Positions 5,084 to 7,847 of a DNA stretch of 7,847 nt are shown piece after piece. Location: NCBI GenBank assembly GCA_900555795.1, contig USMP01000052.1, forward strand, positions 1 through 7,847, read 5' to 3'. This stretch comes from an uncultured Eubacteriales bacterium. Lineage in GTDB: Bacteria > Bacillota > Clostridia > Oscillospirales > Oscillospiraceae. Each line of letters begins with the position of its first letter. The first letter of the stretch is position 1. Under the pieces are notes generated by a model that was not told where the DNA came from, did not search any database, and saw only the letters and a program-made list of their open reading frames with translations. A program made the position numbers and the translations under genes.

Positions 5084-5122
5084 AGCAGGAGCGGACAGCA
5101 CGCTGCGCTGTCCGCTCCTGCT
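5084..5122 (-). terminator. Strong hairpin terminator for the aro/HD operon
   Basis: A perfect 16-bp stem, AGCAGGAGCGGACAGC (5084-5099) with its complement at 5107-5122, encloses a 7-base loop. On the minus strand it lies about 30 bp past the HD-gene stop and ends in TTTT, part of which is in the stem. The T-run is short. From the plus side it has only CTATAT after it, so it favours the minus-strand operon but could slow traffic both ways. Confidence 0.65.
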
Positions 5123-5152
5123 CTATATCCTGCCCGCCTCCATCGGAGGAGG

Positions 5153-5731
5153 TCAGAGGGCCGCCAGGGCGCTGTTGATCTCCTCTTCGCAGCTGCGCAT
5201 GGCCTGGATGGTTCGCTCCATCAGCATCTCCAAATCCCAGCCCAGGCGCTCCGCCCCCTGGGTAATCACCTCCCGGCTGCATCCGGCGGCAAATTTTTTG
5301 TCCTTAAATTTCTTTTTTAGGCTGCCGACCTCCATGTCCATGACGCTCCTGCTGGGCCGCATCCGGGCGGCGGCCCCAATGAGGCCCGTCAGTTCATCGG
5401 CGGCGAAGAGGACCTTCTCCATCTCGTGCTCCGGCTCTACATCGGCACAGATCCCGTAGCCGTGGCTCACCACGGCGTGGATCAGTTCCTGGCTGGCTCC
5501 CGCCTCCCGCAGCAGTTCCGGCGCCTTTTTGCAGTGCTCCTGGGGCCACTGCTCAAAGTCAATATCGTGGAGAAGGCCTACCATAGCCCAGAAATCCGCC
5601 CGGTCTCCATATCCCAGGGCCCGGGCGTACCAAGCCATCACGCCCTCCACCGTCAGCGCGTGCTGGATGTGGAAAGGCTCCTTGTTGTACTGGCGCAGCA
5701 GCGCCAGGGCCTCGTCTCGGTTCGTCAGCAT
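5153..5731 (-). CDS. HD-domain hydrolase-like protein
   Basis: A 192-residue cytoplasmic protein of the HD superfamily. The metal ligands are visible in order: His24 (HIQHAL), His55-Asp56 (LLHDID), conserved His residues near 85-90 (HAVVSHGYG) and Asp112 (AADELTG). Small HD proteins are metal-dependent phosphohydrolases acting on nucleotides or phosphate esters. The substrate cannot be read from sequence; the form VGLLHDIDFEQWP with AADELTGLI is that of conserved stand-alone HD proteins common in Clostridia. The start is ATG 5731, preceded by AAAGGAGAC with an 8-base spacing. It is the last gene of the minus-strand run, 30 bp after the ferritin-like gene, and is followed by a strong hairpin (5084-5122). 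Intact by appearance. Confidence 0.85.
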   Translation of the reverse strand: MLTNRDEALALLRQYNKEPFHIQHALTVEGVMAWYARALGYGDRADFWAMVGLLHDIDFEQWPQEHCKKAPELLREAGASQELIHAVVSHGYGICADVEPEHEMEKVLFAADELTGLIGAAARMRPSRSVMDMEVGSLKKKFKDKKFAAGCSREVITQGAERLGWDLEMLMERTIQAMRSCEEEINSALAAL

Positions 5732-5761
5732 ATGTATGTCTCCTTTGTATAAAATCCTCTG

Positions 5762-6487
5762 TCAGCAGAGAATCCGCCCCAGCAGGTCCAGCAGTTCCTC
5801 AGCCCTGGCGTAGGACCGCGCCCCCAGTTCCTCCAGCATCCTTTGCAGGCACAGGTCCGGGGTCTCCTCTCCAGCCCGCTCATAGTTGAACCCATTGCAG
5901 ACCTCCTGGTGGTACACGGCCCGCAGGGCGGCGGGCAGCCCGCTCCAGGACACCCGCTCCACAACCGAGGCGGGGATGTAACACGTGCCGGTAATGAGAA
6001 AATAGGCGGCACGCAGCCGGCGGACAGTCTCCCCCTTCTCCGCCGCAATCCGCCGCAGCAGGCGGCAGGCACAGGCATTGCAGGTTTTTCTGGCCAGTGC
6101 CAGGCAGCACCGGCAGCCGGACAATTCCTCCTCAATAAAGCCCACCAGTACCTCCAGGGACTCCTGGGCTTCACTGCCCATGCAGCAGGGATCCGCCTCC
6201 GCCCCCGGCAGGTTTTCCAGATTTTCCTCCATCCGGGACCCGGAGGCCGTCGGAGCAGCAGGGGCGGCAGTAGGCGCGGCAGCGGACGCCCCAGTCACAG
6301 GCGCGGCGGCTCCGGTGGGCGCGGCGGCCGGCTCGGCGGCAGCAGGCGGAGCGGCGGCGGGGGCAGCGGAGCAGATATCCGGGTAGGGGTCCATATCCGG
6401 GGACACCCGCTGCCAGATGCGGTCGTACAGGCGGTAATCGTAAGCGGTGGGCGCGTCCATGGGCCCCACGCTGGCATAATGTTCCAT
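5762..6487 (-). CDS. Cysteine-rich ferritin-like protein with Ala/Pro linker
   Basis: A 241-residue protein with three parts: an N-terminal segment (1-38, with TAYDYRLYDRIWQRV), a linker at 39-82 made almost only of Ala, Pro, Gly and Thr, and a helical domain at 103-241. The helical part (EVLVGFIEEELS, then RRIAAEKGETVRRLRAAYF, then AVYHQEVCNGFNYERA, then MLEELGARSYARAEELL) follows the four-helix pattern of ferritin-like/rubrerythrin-type proteins known from gut Clostridia. Positions where I would expect the diiron ligands EExxH and ExxH are changed (Lys151, Thr154, Arg/Ala in helix four). Thirteen cysteines are present, clustered as CC (101-102), CRCC (125-128) and CNACAC (136-141). I start at ATG 6487, with AAGGAGG upstream. 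The fold is moderately sure, the function unknown. Confidence 0.65.
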   Translation of the reverse strand: MEHYASVGPMDAPTAYDYRLYDRIWQRVSPDMDPYPDICSAAPAAAPPAAAEPAAAPTGAAAPVTGASAAAPTAAPAAPTASGSRMEENLENLPGAEADPCCMGSEAQESLEVLVGFIEEELSGCRCCLALARKTCNACACRLLRRIAAEKGETVRRLRAAYFLITGTCYIPASVVERVSWSGLPAALRAVYHQEVCNGFNYERAGEETPDLCLQRMLEELGARSYARAEELLDLLGRILC

Positions 6488-6535
6488 AGCAACAGCCTCC
6501 TTCTGGGCTATTCTATGCAACACGCCCCCTGTTGG

Positions 6536-6985
6536 TTAGTCCCGGCTGATGATCCCCTCTGTCAGAGCCAGCAAATGCTCCGCCGCCATCCGGTAGCCGG
6601 CAAAGCCGTGTCCGGCAAAGGTCTTGCAGCAGGCCATTCCTGGGTAGGACACCTGGCGGAAGGGCTCCCGCTGGGACACGTCGGACAGGTGCACCTCCAC
6701 CGCCGGCAGAGCCACCGCCTTTAGCGCGTCCAGAATTGCCACGCTGGTGTGGGTATAGGCGGCGGGATTGATGACAATGCCGTCCATCCGCCCCCAGGCC
6801 CCCTGGATGGCCTCCACCAGGTCTCCCTCATGATTGGACTGAAAGATGGCGCTCTCAATGCCCAGTTCCCGGCAAAACGCCTCAATATAGGCCTCCAGAT
6901 CCCCATAGGTCTCCCGGCCGTAGATATCCGGCTCCCGGATGCCCAGCATATTCAGGTTGGGGCCGTTGATAAACAGCAGCTTCAT
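6536..6985 (-). CDS. aroQ: Type II 3-dehydroquinate dehydratase
   Basis: AroQ removes water from 3-dehydroquinate to give 3-dehydroshikimate, the third step of the shikimate pathway, in the cytoplasm as a dodecamer. All family signatures are present in 149 residues, the normal length: GPNLNMLGIREPDIYG with catalytic Tyr22, QSNHEGDLVEAIQ, INPAAYTHTSVAILDA, the catalytic-His segment VEVHLSDVSQREPFR, and the C-terminal GHGFAGYRMA. ATG 6985 overlaps the stop of the aroE-aroK gene (ATGA), and AAAGGAG lies about 11 bases upstream inside that gene, so translation is coupled. The product of AroQ is the substrate of the upstream AroE domain. Confidence 0.97.
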   Translation of the reverse strand: MKLLFINGPNLNMLGIREPDIYGRETYGDLEAYIEAFCRELGIESAIFQSNHEGDLVEAIQGAWGRMDGIVINPAAYTHTSVAILDALKAVALPAVEVHLSDVSQREPFRQVSYPGMACCKTFAGHGFAGYRMAAEHLLALTEGIISRD

Positions 6986-7847
6986 CTCCTGCTCAACTCC
7001 TTTTCAATCTGATCCAGCGTATTCTCCAGGGAACCATTGTTGTCCACGACACCGTCGGCGAAGGCCGCATACATAGGCTGCCGCCGCCGCCACAGCGCCT
7101 CCAGGTCCGCGCCCCGGGACAGGGGCCGCCCATCCCGGGGCAGCCGGTCCAGATCCCGGATCAGGTGGAAAATGACGCCATTCTGATGGAGGGGCGCGTA
7201 GTTGGCCCGGCGCGTCACCAGTCCCCCGCCGGTGCTGATAACCAGGCCGGAGGCCATGCCGGCCTCCCCGGCAAGTTCCGCCTCCATGGCCCGAAAGCCC
7301 GCCTCCCCACAGGAGGCAAAAATGTCCGGAATGGGCTGGCCCCAGCGGCGGACGATCTCCTCATCCAGATCCATAAATCTTTTTCCCAGACGCCGGGCCA
7401 GGGCGCGGCCCACAGTGGTCTTGCCGCAGCCGGGCATGCCGATGAGCACCACGTTTTGCACCTGCTTCGTCAGGCTCCGGAGCACCTCCTCCTCCCGGCC
7501 GGGGTCGATGGATCCGCCGGTGAAGAGTTCCGCCGCCCGCCTGGCCTGGGCCACCAGCATGGGCAGCCCGCCGGAACAGGGAATGCCCCGCTCCTCCGCC
7601 GCCATCACCAGGGCCGTTCGCAGGGGATTGTACACCACGTCCAGCACACCCGACAAATGGGGGAATTCATCCAGGTCTACCAGGGACGCCCCGCAGCGGG
7701 GGTACATGCCCACAGGGGTTGTGTTAATCAGCACCTGGGCGGCGGCATGGCAGGATAGATTTTCATAGGTATCCGCCCCCCGCCGGGACACCACCACGAT
7801 CCGGGCCGCCCCTAGGGCCCGGGCGGCAGCCTGAGCAGTGCGGCTGG
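6982..7847 (-). CDS. aroE-aroK: Bifunctional shikimate dehydrogenase-shikimate kinase (AroE-AroK fusion), 5' end outside window
   Basis: One uninterrupted frame of 287 codons enters from the right edge. The first part is the C-terminal half of AroE: the nucleotide-binding segment LGAARIVVVSRRG (the arginines fit NADP), INTTPVGMYP, DVVYNPLRTALV, and the closing GGLPMLVAQARRAAELFTG. After a linker of about 20 residues comes a complete shikimate kinase: P-loop GMPGCGKTT, DLDEEI (Mg/shikimate), STGGG (shikimate), lid region GRPLS and the C-terminal DQIEKEL. Together they reduce dehydroshikimate to shikimate and phosphorylate it. A GTG at 7797 is internal and not a start. The stop overlaps the aroQ start by four bases. 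No frameshift separates the two domains, so the fusion looks genuine. Confidence 0.93.
   Translation of the reverse strand, partial: SRTAQAAARALGAARIVVVSRRGADTYENLSCHAAAQVLINTTPVGMYPRCGASLVDLDEFPHLSGVLDVVYNPLRTALVMAAEERGIPCSGGLPMLVAQARRAAELFTGGSIDPGREEEVLRSLTKQVQNVVLIGMPGCGKTTVGRALARRLGKRFMDLDEEIVRRWGQPIPDIFASCGEAGFRAMEAELAGEAGMASGLVISTGGGLVTRRANYAPLHQNGVIFHLIRDLDRLPRDGRPLSRGADLEALWRRRQPMYAAFADGVVDNNGSLENTLDQIEKELSRR

Noticed and set aside
5843..6724. Plus-strand ORF of 293 codons opposite the ferritin-like gene and aroQ
   Set aside because: It is a GC-rich shadow with Gly/Arg/Ser repeats from the Ala/Pro linker, and it lies antisense to aroQ, which is certain.
1..7847. CRISPR array, tRNA or rRNA genes
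   Set aside because: I saw no regularly spaced repeats and no tRNA-like or rRNA-like sequence on either strand.

Overview
The window looks like a chromosomal segment of an anaerobic, moderately GC-rich Clostridia bacterium, probably an Oscillospiraceae-type gut organism. The reasons are strong AGGAGG ribosome sites, an AroE-AroK fusion, a bacterial ferredoxin operon, and protein flavours I associate with that group. That placement is inference; there is no rRNA or other marker here.

Left third (1-2860), lower GC, a scrapyard of mobile and broken genes. The 5' end of an IS3/IS150-type insertion sequence (<1-373, orfA start on the minus strand) lies just downstream of an intact small XRE-family regulator (401-610, minus). 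This regulator faces a compact divergent control region: two near-consensus sigma-70 promoters pointing apart, and two matching 14-bp dyads. The rightward promoter drives an ORF that keeps only about 13 codons of what looks like a tyrosine-recombinase N-terminus. It then runs abruptly into the antisense of a 3'-truncated MgtA-type P-type ATPase (811-2355, minus). Upstream of mgtA is a decayed VanR-like response regulator (2497-2782, minus) with an internal frameshift and a second truncation. No van resistance genes are visible.

Middle (3088-4953, plus): a single-domain cupin gene, a likely terminator, then a promoter and a tight three-gene operon. The operon encodes a 2x[4Fe-4S] ferredoxin, a four-helix NapH-like membrane protein with paired cysteines, and an ArsR-family repressor. 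The repressor's two cysteines sit where BigR/YgaV/SqrR-type persulfide sensors have theirs. I read this as a membrane electron-transfer module under thiol/redox control, and it is the best candidate here for an undercharacterised system.

Right (5153-7847, minus, very GC-rich): a run reading leftward of an aroE-aroK fusion (5' end outside the window), aroQ (ATGA overlap), a cysteine-rich ferritin-like protein with an Ala/Pro linker, and an HD-domain protein. Gaps are -3, 48 and 30 bp, so these are probably one operon. It converges on the ferredoxin operon at a 150-bp patch holding three consecutive hairpins (4974-5122). The first two proteins serve the shikimate pathway; why the last two ride along is unknown.
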